Part shown: one piece after another, positions 26,337-36,300 of the stretch
How positions within the stretch are numbered: position 1 is the first letter of the stretch
Layout: every line of letters starts with the position of its first letter
Assembly: GCA_003248865.1 (NCBI GenBank)
Contig: QFPK01000004.1
Location: 124,001-188,000, forward strand
Direction: 5' to 3'
Origin: Sphingomonas sp.
Lineage (GTDB): Bacteria; Pseudomonadota; Alphaproteobacteria; Sphingomonadales; Sphingomonadaceae
Length of the DNA: 64,000 bases
The notes under the pieces: model-generated
Told to the model about the DNA's origin: nothing
The model's database searches: none
Seen by the model: the letters and a program-made list of their open reading frames with translations, nothing else
Translations under genes and position numbers: made by a program

Positions 26337-27314
26337 CTACCCGGCCAGCCGCCGCTCCCAGGCGATGGCGTCGCGGACGATTTCGTCCAGCACGGCGTGG
26401 GCGGGGGTCCACTCCAGCAGGGAATGGGCGCGGGCGGGGTTCGCCACCAGCCGGGCGACATCGCCAGGGCGGCGCGGGGCCATCTGGCGCGGGACGGGGG
26501 TGCCTGTCACCCGGTCAACGCTGTCCAGCACGTCCAGCACGGAGGCGCCGGTGCCGTAGCCAATGTTGGCGGTGAACGAGGGAGCGCCGCTGCGCAGGCG
26601 CTGAACCGCGGCGACATGGGCGACGGCGAGGTCGGAGACGTGGATGTAATCCCGCACGCCGGTGCCGTCGGCGGTCGCGAAGTCGGTGCCGGTCACGTTC
26701 ACATGGCTGCGCTTGCCGATGGCGGCTTCGGCGGCAATCTTGATGAGGTGGGTGGATTCCTTCGAGATCTGCCCGGCGCGCCCGGCGCGGTCGGCGCCTG
26801 CAACATTGAAGTAGCGCAGTACGCCCGCTGTCGCGCGGCCGGTGTCGGAGAGATCGGCCAGCACGCGTTCCACCATGGCCTTGCTGGAGGCATAGGGGTT
26901 CACCGGCGCGATGGGCAGGCTTTCGTCCAGCGTGTCGGCTTCGGGGGCGCCATAGACGGTGGCGGTGGAGGAGAAGAGGATGTGGCGCGCGCCGCCGGCC
27001 AGCGCGGCTTCGAACAGGGCGATCGAGGCGCCGACATTGGCATGATAGTAGAGCAGCGGCTCGCGCACCGATTCGGTGACGGAGATCAGCCCGGCGCAGT
27101 GGATGACCACATCCACCTTGTGTTCGCGCACGGTGGCCTCGACAGCCGCGCGGTCGCCGCAATCCGCTTCCACGAAGGGCACACCCTCCGGCACGAGCGC
27201 GCGATTGCCGGTGACGAGGCTGTCCAGCACCACGAATGGGATTTGCCTGTCCTTGAGGGCCAGCCCGATGTGGGAGGCGATATAGCCCGCGCCGCCCGTC
27301 AGAAGGATCGTCAT
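26337..27314 (-). CDS. galE: UDP-glucose 4-epimerase
   Basis: Interconverts UDP-glucose and UDP-galactose using tightly bound NAD. This extended SDR has 325 residues. The nucleotide loop is LLTGGAGYIASHIG, the catalytic region is SSTATVYG, and the active-site Tyr and Lys are in NPYASSKAMVE. GYGTGASVLDVLDSVDRVTG is typical of GalE. It is convergent with the glycosyltransferase gene, which fits a surface-sugar function, although related epimerases with other substrates cannot be excluded. Confidence 0.9.
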   Translation of the reverse strand: MTILLTGGAGYIASHIGLALKDRQIPFVVLDSLVTGNRALVPEGVPFVEADCGDRAAVEATVREHKVDVVIHCAGLISVTESVREPLLYYHANVGASIALFEAALAGGARHILFSSTATVYGAPEADTLDESLPIAPVNPYASSKAMVERVLADLSDTGRATAGVLRYFNVAGADRAGRAGQISKESTHLIKIAAEAAIGKRSHVNVTGTDFATADGTGVRDYIHVSDLAVAHVAAVQRLRSGAPSFTANIGYGTGASVLDVLDSVDRVTGTPVPRQMAPRRPGDVARLVANPARAHSLLEWTPAHAVLDEIVRDAIAWERRLAG

Positions 27315-27436
27315 GCAAATGCCCCGCGCTGCCGATGCTGCGTCTGCGAATAGGCGATCAGCCCGATGCCGTCAATCGAACCGGGGTGGTTTTTCCGCCT
27401 GCGCATCAGGGTAAATAGCTGGAAAACATTCCGATT

Positions 27437-28738
27437 TCAGCGTGCCTTCTCGCGGGAGAGGCGGCTCATCAGGATGGCGGCGCGCTTGGCCTGCAGGGGG
27501 ATGCTCGTCAGGTCCACGAACTCATTCTCCGTATGGTCACCGCCGCCGGCGACGCCCAGCCCGGCCAGGCTGTCGAGATCGGCCGCCACGAAGCCGACGT
27601 CGCCCGCGCCCCGGCGCAGCGGGTCCAGCTCCGGCATGGCGGGCAGGCCGAGATCGCTGTTCACCACGTTCAGCCGGGCGAGGATCGCGCGATTGCCTTC
27701 GGTGGGGGCCATCGGCGGATAGGGATCGTTGAAGACCAGCTCCGCCTTGGTCTTGGGGCTGTTCCGGGCTGCGATGGCGATCATCTTCGCCTTCACCCGT
27801 TCCGTCTGCTCAGGCGAGAGGGAGCGGAATTCGCCCACCGCAATGGCCGCGGGCGGGATGATGTTGGACTTGCCGGTTACGTTGGCCCGGACGCCCTCGC
27901 CGTCCAGGTCCACCCGCTCGCCGCCGGCCAGCAGGCCGACGTTGAAGGTCAGGCTGGGCTCGGGCAGCTCGGTGCGGAACCGGGCGAGGATGCGGCTCAT
28001 CTCGAACACCGCGCCGTCGCCCAGCCGCTCGGAGAAGATGGCGCTGCTGTGCCCGGTCTCGCCGCTGGTCTTCAGAGTCCATGTGTTGGAGGAGCGGCGC
28101 GCGATGGAGCCCATATCCTGCCCGTTGGAGCGGACGAGCCCTTCGAAATCGAGCGCAATGTCGGCGCGTTTGCCTTCCGCGATCAGATCCTTGCGGGCGA
28201 TCCCGCGCGGTTTGCCGGCCTCTTCCTCGTCGCCCGTCAGCGCGACGACGATGTTTGCGTCCTTCAACGTGCCCGCCGCCTGCATCGCCTTCAGCGCGGA
28301 CAGCATCACCACCACGCCGCCCTTGTTGTCGGCGGCACCGGGGCCTTTGCCCACCGTGCCTTCACGGCTGAAGCGCTGGAAGGGGCTGTCCGGCTCGAAC
28401 ACGGTATCCATATGGCCGATCAGCAGCAGCCGCTTGGTGCCGGGCTTGCCCTTGTGTTCGGCGAACAGATGGCCGGCGCGCGCGACCTCGCCCTGCGGAA
28501 TCCAGCGCACCTTGAAGCCCAGCGCCTCCAGCTCGGGGCGCAACATTTCGGCCACCTTGGTGACGCCCGCGATATTGTTGGTGCCGCTGTTCTGGTTCAC
28601 CAGCCGCTCCAGCAGCGAGACGTCGGCCTCGAAGGCGGCATCGGCGGTCGCGGCCATCTTCTGTTCTGCCGGGGACAGCGCAGCCAGCGCGGGCGAGGAG
28701 AGGAGCAGGGCGGCGGAGAGGAGGGTGGTGCGAAGCAT
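27437..28738 (-). CDS. M20 family metallopeptidase, secreted
   Basis: A 433-residue zinc peptidase of the M20/carboxypeptidase G2 type. The signal peptide MLRTTLLSAALLLSSPALAA points to export. Metal ligands are visible in LIGHMDTVFEP, GAADNKGGVVVM, the Glu pair of TGDEEEAGKPRG and ALDFEG. The ATG at 28738 immediately precedes the signal peptide; the longer frame upstream covers the divergent purT promoter. Substrate unknown. A second M20 peptidase gene lies 2.2 kb away, beyond purT-purU. Confidence 0.88.
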   Translation of the reverse strand: MLRTTLLSAALLLSSPALAALSPAEQKMAATADAAFEADVSLLERLVNQNSGTNNIAGVTKVAEMLRPELEALGFKVRWIPQGEVARAGHLFAEHKGKPGTKRLLLIGHMDTVFEPDSPFQRFSREGTVGKGPGAADNKGGVVVMLSALKAMQAAGTLKDANIVVALTGDEEEAGKPRGIARKDLIAEGKRADIALDFEGLVRSNGQDMGSIARRSSNTWTLKTSGETGHSSAIFSERLGDGAVFEMSRILARFRTELPEPSLTFNVGLLAGGERVDLDGEGVRANVTGKSNIIPPAAIAVGEFRSLSPEQTERVKAKMIAIAARNSPKTKAELVFNDPYPPMAPTEGNRAILARLNVVNSDLGLPAMPELDPLRRGAGDVGFVAADLDSLAGLGVAGGGDHTENEFVDLTSIPLQAKRAAILMSRLSREKAR

Positions 28739-28829
28739 GTCTTTTCCTAGGCAAGGCGACCCCCGACCGCAACGCCCTTCCGTCCGGCCGCCCGACATGC
28801 CATCAGGCGCGCCGAGACAAGAGGACGAC

Positions 28830-29993
28830 ATGGCCTTCATTGCAAAGATCCTGCTGCTGGGCTCCGGGGAACTGGGCCGCGAATTCGTGATTTCCGCCAA
28901 GCGCCTCGGCGCGCAGGTAATCGCCTGCGACAGCTATGCCGGTGCCCCCGCCATGCAGCTGGCCGACGGCTTCGAGGTCTTCTCCATGTTGGACGGCGAG
29001 GCGCTGAAGGCGGCGATCGCGAAGCACCGGCCGGATTATGTGGTGCCCGAGGTGGAGGCGATCCGGACCGAGGTGCTGGCCGAGGTGGAAGCGGCGGGGC
29101 AGAAGGTCGTGCCCTCCGCCCGCGCCGCCGTGATGACGATGAACCGGGACCGGATCCGCGAAGTCGCCGCGACCGAGCTGGGGTTGCGCACCTCGCGCTA
29201 CCGCTATGCCGAAAGCCTCGCCGAGGCGGAGGCCGCGCTGGCCTATACGAGCGTTCCCTGCGTGGTGAAGCCGGTGATGTCGTCCAGCGGCAAGGGCCAG
29301 AGCACCGTGCGCGACGCCGGGGACATCGGCGCCGCCTGGGACTATGCGGTGGCCAACATGCGCGGCGACCGGGCGCGGGTGATCGTGGAGGAGTTCATCG
29401 ACTTCGATTACGAGATCACCCTGCTCACCATCCGCCACGCGGGTGGGATCAGTTTCTGCCCGCCCATCGGGCACCGGCAGGAACGGGGCGATTATCAGGA
29501 AAGCTGGCAGCCCACGCCGATGTCGGCTGAGGCGCTGGCGGATGCGGAAGCGATGGCGGCCAAGGTGGTCGACAATCTGGGCGGCCACGGCCTGTTCGGG
29601 GTGGAGTTCTTCGTGCGCGGCGAGGAAGTGATCTTCTCCGAACTGTCGCCCCGGCCGCACGACACCGGGATGGTCACGCTGATCTCGCAGAATCTCTCCG
29701 AATTCGATCTCCATGCGCGGGCCATTCTGGGCCTGCCGCTGCCGGATGTCCGCCTGCTGGCGCCGTCCGCCTCGGCCGTGATCCTCGCCGAACGGGAGTC
29801 GACCGATTTCCGGTTCGAGGGCCTCGCCGATGCACTGGCCACCCCCGGCGGCGAAATCGACGTCCGCCTGTTCGGCAAACCCAGCACGCGGCCCTACCGC
29901 CGCATGGGCGTGGCGCTCGCCAGCGCGGGCAGCGCGGACGACGCGCGGGCTCTCGCCAGAAAGGCCGCAACGGCCGTGCGGATCATCGGCTGA
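28830..29993 (+). CDS. purT: Formate-dependent phosphoribosylglycinamide formyltransferase
   Basis: Makes formyl-GAR in purine synthesis from GAR, formate and ATP, bypassing folate-dependent PurN. The 387-residue ATP-grasp enzyme begins MAFIAKILLLGSGELGREFV. It has the phosphate loop VKPVMSSSGKGQST and metal or substrate residues in LFGVEFFVRGEEVIFSELSP and RPHDTGMVTLISQ. The ATG at 28830 matches the family N-terminus; an in-frame ATG at 28798 would add 11 residues. The stop overlaps the purU start (TGATG). Confidence 0.95.
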   Translation: MAFIAKILLLGSGELGREFVISAKRLGAQVIACDSYAGAPAMQLADGFEVFSMLDGEALKAAIAKHRPDYVVPEVEAIRTEVLAEVEAAGQKVVPSARAAVMTMNRDRIREVAATELGLRTSRYRYAESLAEAEAALAYTSVPCVVKPVMSSSGKGQSTVRDAGDIGAAWDYAVANMRGDRARVIVEEFIDFDYEITLLTIRHAGGISFCPPIGHRQERGDYQESWQPTPMSAEALADAEAMAAKVVDNLGGHGLFGVEFFVRGEEVIFSELSPRPHDTGMVTLISQNLSEFDLHARAILGLPLPDVRLLAPSASAVILAERESTDFRFEGLADALATPGGEIDVRLFGKPSTRPYRRMGVALASAGSADDARALARKAATAVRIIG

Positions 29994-30850
29994 TGGCGGG
30001 CCGTTACATCCTTGTTCTGTCCTGTGCCGACCGGCCCGGGATCGTCGCGGCCGTCGCGGGGCACATCGCGGCCAGCCGGGGCAACATCACCGAATCCAGC
30101 CAGTTCAACGACCCTGACACCGATCGCTTCTTCCTGCGCACTGTGTTCGATCTCGCCGACGAAGCCGACGCGCCCGCCATGCGCGCCGGGTTCGACCGGC
30201 TGGCGGCGGACTATGGCATGACGCTGTCGCTGCGCGCCGCCAGCCTGCGCCCGCGCGTGCTGATCCTCGTCTCCAAATTCGATCACTGCCTCGTCGACCT
30301 GCTCTATCGCCAACGCACCGGCGAACTGGACATGGAAGTCGCCGGGATCATCTCCAACCATGATCTCGCCGCGCTGGGCAACCCGGACTTCGGCAGCATC
30401 CCCTTCCACCACCTGCCCGTCACCGCCGCCACCAAGGCCGCACAGGAAGCGCAATTGCTGCAACTGGTGGACGACAGCCGCGCCGATCTCGTGGTGCTGG
30501 CGCGCTATATGCAGATCCTCTCGGACAATCTTGCCGCCAGCCTGTCTGGCCGCTGCATCAACATCCACCACAGCTTCCTGCCCAGCTTCAAGGGCGCGCG
30601 CCCCTATCATCAGGCCCACGACCGCGGCGTGAAGCTGATCGGCGCCACCGCCCATTATGTGACGGCCGACCTGGATGAAGGCCCGATCATCGAACAGGAT
30701 GTGGAACGCATCAGTCACGCCGACACACCCGACGATCTGGTGCGCAAGGGCCGCGACATCGAACGCCGCGTGCTCGCCCGCGCCGTCGCGCTCCATCTCG
30801 ACGGGCGGGTGCTGATGAACGGGCGGCGGACGGTGGTGTTCCGGAATTAG
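29993..30850 (+). CDS. purU: Formyltetrahydrofolate deformylase
   Basis: Hydrolyses 10-formyl-THF to formate and THF. The 285-residue protein has an N-terminal ACT domain (YILVLSCADRPGIVAAVAGH) and a C-terminal formyltransferase-like domain. The latter holds the catalytic Asn, His and Asp in GRCINIHHSFLPSFKGARPY and HYVTADLDEGPIIEQDV. It overlaps purT by one base, so the two are made together. PurU-derived formate can feed PurT directly, a link known from E. coli physiology. Confidence 0.95.
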   Translation: MAGRYILVLSCADRPGIVAAVAGHIAASRGNITESSQFNDPDTDRFFLRTVFDLADEADAPAMRAGFDRLAADYGMTLSLRAASLRPRVLILVSKFDHCLVDLLYRQRTGELDMEVAGIISNHDLAALGNPDFGSIPFHHLPVTAATKAAQEAQLLQLVDDSRADLVVLARYMQILSDNLAASLSGRCINIHHSFLPSFKGARPYHQAHDRGVKLIGATAHYVTADLDEGPIIEQDVERISHADTPDDLVRKGRDIERRVLARAVALHLDGRVLMNGRRTVVFRN

Positions 30851-31002
30851 GGGGCTTTTGCCTCCGGCGGGGCCAAGGAAATGATTTCCCTGCACCCTCA
30901 ACATTTGCGTCGCGCGCGTGATGTTGTTTGGTTGCCAGCGGCGCTGGAACGCGTTGGCGCCGCAGTCAGCGCAGCATATGCCGCTATTGGCCTGGCGGAC
31001 AG
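30851..31002. other. Gap between convergent purU and M20 peptidase genes
   Basis: The left 50 bp contain GGGGCTTTTGCCTCCGGCGG and the short hairpin GGAAATGATTTCC followed by CTGCACCC. This resembles a decayed version of the hairpins in the 39.9 and 46.4 kb elements. It may act as a terminator for purU. The rest shows nothing recognisable. Confidence 0.35.
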
Positions 31003-32373
31003 CTACTTCCCGCCGGCCAGGGCCTTGGCCAGCCGGTAGTAATGATCCAGCCCTTCGTTGAACTCGTTGATCGGCACGCGCTCGTCGATGCCGTGGTAAT
31101 TGTAGTTGCTGCCTTCGGTTTCAATGAGCGGGCCGACGCCGACTGTCGGGATGCCGGCGCTGCGGAAATAGAGGCCGTCTGTGGCGCCTGCCTCGATATA
31201 GGGGGTGATGCGGGTGCCCGGCGGCAGTTGCTTCGCCAGCGCGGTGCGCACTTCGGGCGGGATCTCTGACAGCGGGCTTTCCAGCGGGTTGCCCAGCGGC
31301 TTGATCTCCAGCTTGTCGTCGGCCGCCACGCGGGCCAGCGTCGCGCGGGTTTCGGCCACCGTTTCGCCGGGGAAGATGCGGCAGTTCACCGTGGCGGTGG
31401 CGTCGTTGGCCAGCGCATTCTCCACGATCCCGCCGCGCAACATGGTGGCGACGCAGGTGGTGCGCAGCTCAGGGAAGGCGGCCGGATCAATGGCGGCGAT
31501 GGCGTCTGCCGTCTGCTGGGACGGGTTGGCGATGAAGGCCGAGACCGCCGATTTCATCGGATCCTGCAAGGTGGGAAGTTGTGCCTGCAGGCCTTGCAGC
31601 ACAACCGGGTTCCAGTGGGCGGGGAAGCGATGGGCTTCCAGTTTTGTGAGGGCCCGGGCGAGGGAATAGATGGCGTTGTCGGGTCGGGGTCGGGAGGAGT
31701 GGCCTCCGGGATTGCGCGTGGTCAGCTCGAAGCTGGCATAGGTCTTTTCGCCGGCCTGGATGGCGTAGCTCAGGCTGCCGTCCTTGCCCCGGAAGCCGCC
31801 GCCCGCGTCGGAGTTCAGCGCATAGGCCGCGCCTTTCAGCCGTTGGGCCATCGCACGGGCGGAGACGCCGTCCACTTCCTCGTCGCCGGAAAAGACGAGG
31901 ATCAGATCGCGGTTGGGCACGAAGCCTTCGCGCTTCAGCCGGATAAAGGCCTGCGCCTGCGCCAGCAGGCCATATTTGTTGTCGACCGTGCCCCGGCCAT
32001 GCAGCGCGCCGTCGCGCTCGGTCAGCGTATAGGGGTCGCTCACCCATTGCTCGGCCTTCGCGCCGACGACATCCATGTGGGAGAGGAAGAGGATCGGCGG
32101 CTTCCTGCTCTTGCCGCGCAGCGTGACGATCAGGCCGGGGTGGCCGTCGCTGTCGATGATCTGGATGTCCTGGGCGGCATAGCCCGCCTTGCGGAATTCG
32201 CCTGCGAGATACTGTGTGAGCTGCCCTACGGCCGGTGAACCGGCGACGGAGGGATAGGAGATGATCTTCGCGAACATGTCCCGCGCTTCTGTCTGCACGG
32301 CGGCGGAGGGTTCGGCTTGAGCCGGGAGGGCTGCGGCGAGCAGGACGAGGGCGGCGATGGTGCGGGTTTTCAT
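31003..32373 (-). CDS. M20 family peptidase, secreted
   Basis: A second exported M20 zinc peptidase, 456 residues, with signal peptide MKTRTIAALVLLAAALPAQA. Metal-site motifs are FLSHMDVVGAK, GRGTVDNKYGLLAQ and the Glu pair in FSGDEEVDG. The C-terminus contains ATDGLYFRSAGIPTVGVGP, then the conserved HGIDERVPINEF. It resembles the DapE/ArgE/carboxypeptidase PM20D1 branch and is only distantly like the other M20 protein here. The ATG at 32373 was chosen from the signal peptide. Confidence 0.88.
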   Translation of the reverse strand: MKTRTIAALVLLAAALPAQAEPSAAVQTEARDMFAKIISYPSVAGSPAVGQLTQYLAGEFRKAGYAAQDIQIIDSDGHPGLIVTLRGKSRKPPILFLSHMDVVGAKAEQWVSDPYTLTERDGALHGRGTVDNKYGLLAQAQAFIRLKREGFVPNRDLILVFSGDEEVDGVSARAMAQRLKGAAYALNSDAGGGFRGKDGSLSYAIQAGEKTYASFELTTRNPGGHSSRPRPDNAIYSLARALTKLEAHRFPAHWNPVVLQGLQAQLPTLQDPMKSAVSAFIANPSQQTADAIAAIDPAAFPELRTTCVATMLRGGIVENALANDATATVNCRIFPGETVAETRATLARVAADDKLEIKPLGNPLESPLSEIPPEVRTALAKQLPPGTRITPYIEAGATDGLYFRSAGIPTVGVGPLIETEGSNYNYHGIDERVPINEFNEGLDHYYRLAKALAGGK

Positions 32374-32472
32374 GGGCGGATGGTGGCGCGTAGATGGATA
32401 GGGAACAAGGGATGTGTGCATGTCTCCCCTTGTTCCCGCACCGACTATGATCTGGAAATGTGGTGTGTGCCG

Positions 32473-33183
32473 TTAAATGGCCTTGGCATGCCTCAGCTGT
32501 TGCCCACCGCGCCGGCGAGATGCTGCGCCAACAAGGCCAAATCCAACGATCATGAGCGCCCATGTGGCCGGTTCAGGGACTGCAGAGGAAGGAGGCAAAA
32601 TTGTTGAGGGGCTTGTAATAGAATCGACAGAGAATGTCAGGCGCGTCGCGCCCGCAGCACCGAAAGCGAAGCGTGCGACAATCGAACGCATGGTAAAATC
32701 ATTTATGTCTAATTCTGTCGGCAGTGTGGGTAGGCCAAACACGCTGCTCGTAGGATCGATCAGGCTAAGATAGAAATCCAATAGCTGGTATCCTGCCAAG
32801 CGCTCTGTGGGACTGAACGCAGCATTTCCAGAAAGCGAAAACTGGTCGCCAAGCGTCACGCCGGTATCTCCGACAACAATGTTGAGGTACGGCAGGCTGC
32901 CCTGAAAGCTCCCAATACGAAACACCGCGTCGACTGGAAGTGGGACATAGGTGGCATAGTTTGCATTGGAATAGGTGGGGGCCGATAACGTCTCGTAGCT
33001 AAAATCCAGCGTGTACGATGTGCCGATCGGAGCCACAGCAAAAATCTCGGCTGCACCATCAGCGTTATAATCGAATCCAGTGATTACACCGGTGGCACGG
33101 AAGTGCACGGTCTCAGCTGAAACGGGAAGAGATGACAAGGCCACGCAGGCCACAACGACGCCGGTAACGAGAACAGAACGCAT
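32473..33183 (-). CDS. PEPxxWA-CTERM sorting domain protein
   Basis: A 236-residue exported protein with a signal peptide (MRSVLVTGVVVACVALSSLP) and a classic sorting tail: VPEPATWALMIVGFGLVGAA followed by basic residues. The Pro-Glu-Pro motif, hydrophobic helix and Arg cluster mark it for exosortase processing and surface display, probably with exopolysaccharide. The middle is a beta-rich domain with no obvious enzyme motif. Codon use is visibly more AT-rich than in neighbours, common for this fast-evolving class. No exosortase gene is in the window. Confidence 0.85.
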   Translation of the reverse strand: MRSVLVTGVVVACVALSSLPVSAETVHFRATGVITGFDYNADGAAEIFAVAPIGTSYTLDFSYETLSAPTYSNANYATYVPLPVDAVFRIGSFQGSLPYLNIVVGDTGVTLGDQFSLSGNAAFSPTERLAGYQLLDFYLSLIDPTSSVFGLPTLPTELDINDFTMRSIVARFAFGAAGATRLTFSVDSITSPSTILPPSSAVPEPATWALMIVGFGLVGAASRRRGGQQLRHAKAI

Positions 33184-33302
33184 AAACTTCCCAACTGAAT
33201 ACAGGTTGACCCTGACAATGCCTATTACGCGATAGACGTGTGCTCAAGTGTCGTTAAGGACGAATTGCGGGCAAGCCGCGAGGCAGCCTCTAAATTGTCG
33301 TC

Positions 33303-36300
33303 TCAGCGCCGCTTGCTCTTGAAGACGCCGGGGATGGCGGGGCGTTGGATGGGGGTTGGCTTGACCGGTTCCGGCTTCATCTCTGCGCTGCGGAGCGCGG
33401 CTTGTGCCAGCCCGCGCGCCAGGGCGACTGCGCCTGCGAGGCGGGCGTCCGGGCCGCCGAAATCGCGGGCGAGGAACAGCTTCTGGTCTGGCCGGAGCTT
33501 CGCCTGACCCTTCAGGCGGTTGATCCATTCCACAAGGCCAGCCGGGTTCGGGAACTGATCGTTCACGAAGGTGACGAGCGCGCCCTTCGGGCCCACCTCG
33601 ATCTTCTGCACATGCGCCTTCTTGGCGGCGTTGCGGGCCTCCACGATCTTCAGCAGGTTGGCGGCGCCTTCGGGCAGCGGGCCGAAGCGGTCGATCATCT
33701 CTGCCGCGAAGCCCTCGATCCCCGCCTTGTCGGAGAGGTCCGCCGCGCGGCGGTAGAGCGCCATGCGGAGCGCCAGATCGGGGACATATTCTTCCGGAAT
33801 CATCACCGGCGCATCGACGGAGATGGTGGGCGAGGTCGGGTCTTCCGGCGGGCGCAGGCCGCGGGCCTCGGCCTTGGCGGCGACGATCGCATCCTCCAAC
33901 ATGGACTGGTAGAGTTCGAAGCCCACTTCGCGGATATGGCCGGACTGTTCGTCGCCCAGCAGATTGCCGGCGCCGCGCTGGTCGAGATCGTGGGAGGCGA
34001 GTTCGAAGCCTGCGCCCAGTGAATCCAGCGAGGCCAGCACCTGAAGCCGCTTTTCGGCGGCCGGGGTCAGCGTGCCGTCCGCCGCTGTCGTCAGCAGCGC
34101 ATAGGCGCGGCGCTTGGCGCGCCCGACGCGGCCGCGCAGCTGGTAGAGCTGGGCGAGGCCGAACATGTCGGCGCGGTGGATGATGAGGGTGTTGGCGTTG
34201 GGGATGTCGATGCCGGATTCGACGATGGTGGTGGAGACCAGCACATCGAAGCGCTGGTCGGTGAAGGCGGTCATCCGGTCCTCGATCTCGCCCGCAGCCA
34301 TCTGGCCGTGGGCGGTGACGTATCGGATTTCGGGCACCTCTTCGCGCAGGAAGGCCTCGATATCGGGCAGGTCGGAGATGCGGGGGACGACGAGGAAGCT
34401 CTGCCCGCCGCGATAATGTTCGCGTAGCAGTGCTTCGCGCACCACTACCGGGTCCCAGGGCGAGACCGTGGTGCGAACCGCCAGCCGGTCCACCGGGGGC
34501 GTGGCGATCACGGAGAGTTCGCGGATGCCGCTGAGCGCCATCTGAAGGGTGCGAGGGATGGGTGTGGCGGTCAGCGTGAGGACGTGGACGTCGTGCCTGA
34601 GCGCCTTCAGCCGCTCCTTGTGGGTGACGCCGAAGCGCTGTTCCTCGTCCACGATGACGAGGCCGAGGCGCTTGAACTCCACCCCCTTGGCGAGGATGGC
34701 GTGGGTGCCGACCACGATGTCGACGCTGCCGTCCGCCAGTCCTTCGCGGGTGGCCTTGGCTTCGGCGCTGGGCACGAGGCGGGACAGCGCGCCCACCTTC
34801 AGCCCGGTTTCGGCGAAGCGTTCGCGGAAGGTGGCGGCGTGCTGGCGCGCCAGCAGCGTGGTGGGGCACACGACTGCGACCTGAGAGCCGTTGGAGGCGG
34901 CGACGAAGGCAGCGCGCAGCGCCACCTCCGTCTTGCCGAAGCCGACGTCGCCGCAGATCAGGCGATCCATCGGGCGGCCCGTGCCCAGATCGCCGATCAC
35001 GTCGGCGGTGGCCTTCAGCTGGTCGTCGGTTTCGGCCCAGGGGAATTTGTCGAGGAAGGCGGCATAGCCCTGTTGGTCCAGTTCGAAAGCATCGGCTTCG
35101 CGGGTGGCGCGAAGGGCTGCTGTTTTCAGCAGCTCGTGCGCGATCTCGCGGATGCGCTCCTTCATGCGCGCCTTGCGCTGCTGCCAGCCGGTGCCGCCCA
35201 GCTTGTCGAGCGTGACGCCCTCATTCTCGCTGCCGTAGCGGGAGAGGACGTCGAGATTTTCGACCGGCACATAGAGCTTGTCGCCGCCGGCATATTCCAG
35301 CGCGACGGTGTCGTGCGCCGCGCCCGAGACGGTGATCGGCACCAGCCCGATGTAGCGGCCGATGCCATGATCCTGATGGACCACCAGCTCGCCGGCTTCC
35401 AGCGTCTGCAGATCCTTCAGGAACGCGTCGGCCTTGCGCGCCGAGCGGCGCCGCACGAGGCGGTCGCCCAGCATGTCCTGCTCGGTCCAGATCTCGGCAT
35501 CTGCGTGGCGGAAGCCGCTGTCGAGGCCCAGCACCACCATCGGCACGGCGCCGTTCGCGGCCTGGCCCAGTGCTTCCTGCCAGCCGGCGGCCGGCAACAG
35601 GGATTTCGCGCCCTGTTCCTTCAGCAGGCCGGACAGCCGTTCGCGCGAGCCTTCGGAATAGGCGGCGAGGATGGGCTTGCGGCCCTCGCCAAGGACGCTC
35701 TCCAGTCGCTCCGCGATGGCGCGATAGACCGGCGGACCGCCTGCGGCGGCGGCCACGCGGGCGGGGGCGAAGTCGATGGCGGAGTGGCCGCCCAGATCGA
35801 GGCCGTCATCGGAGGGAAGGGCGGTGCTGCTGTGGGCGCGGGCGAGATGCGCATCCCATTCGTCGCGGCCGAGATAGAGCGACTCGGGTGGCAGCGGGCG
35901 ATAGACGGAGGCGCCGAGCTTCACCTTGCCCTTGGGCGGGGCTTTCAGCGCCTCGGTGCGGTTCTGGTGATAATCGGCGATGGCGTCGAAGCGGGCGTCG
36001 GCGGCCGCCGGGGTGCCGCTGTCTGCCACGACAATATCGTCTGCGCCGATCCAGTCCCACAAGGTGACCATGTCGGGTTCGAACAGCGGCAGGAAATGGT
36101 CGAGGCCTGCGGCGCGGCGGCCTTCGCTGGCGGCCTGATACAGCGGATCGGAGGTGGCGGCGGCGCCGAAGCGTTCCAGCCAGCCTGCCCGGAAGGACCG
36201 GATCCGCGCCTCGTCCAGCAGCAGTTCCGACACTGGCAGCAGGGTGAACCCGTGCGACTTGCCGGTGGTGAGCTGGGTGAGCGGATCAATGAGGCGGATC

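Noticed and set aside
27729..28829. N-terminal extension of the purT frame
   Set aside because: The extension is antisense to the M20 peptidase gene and unlike any PurT. The family N-terminus begins at MAFIAK (28830).
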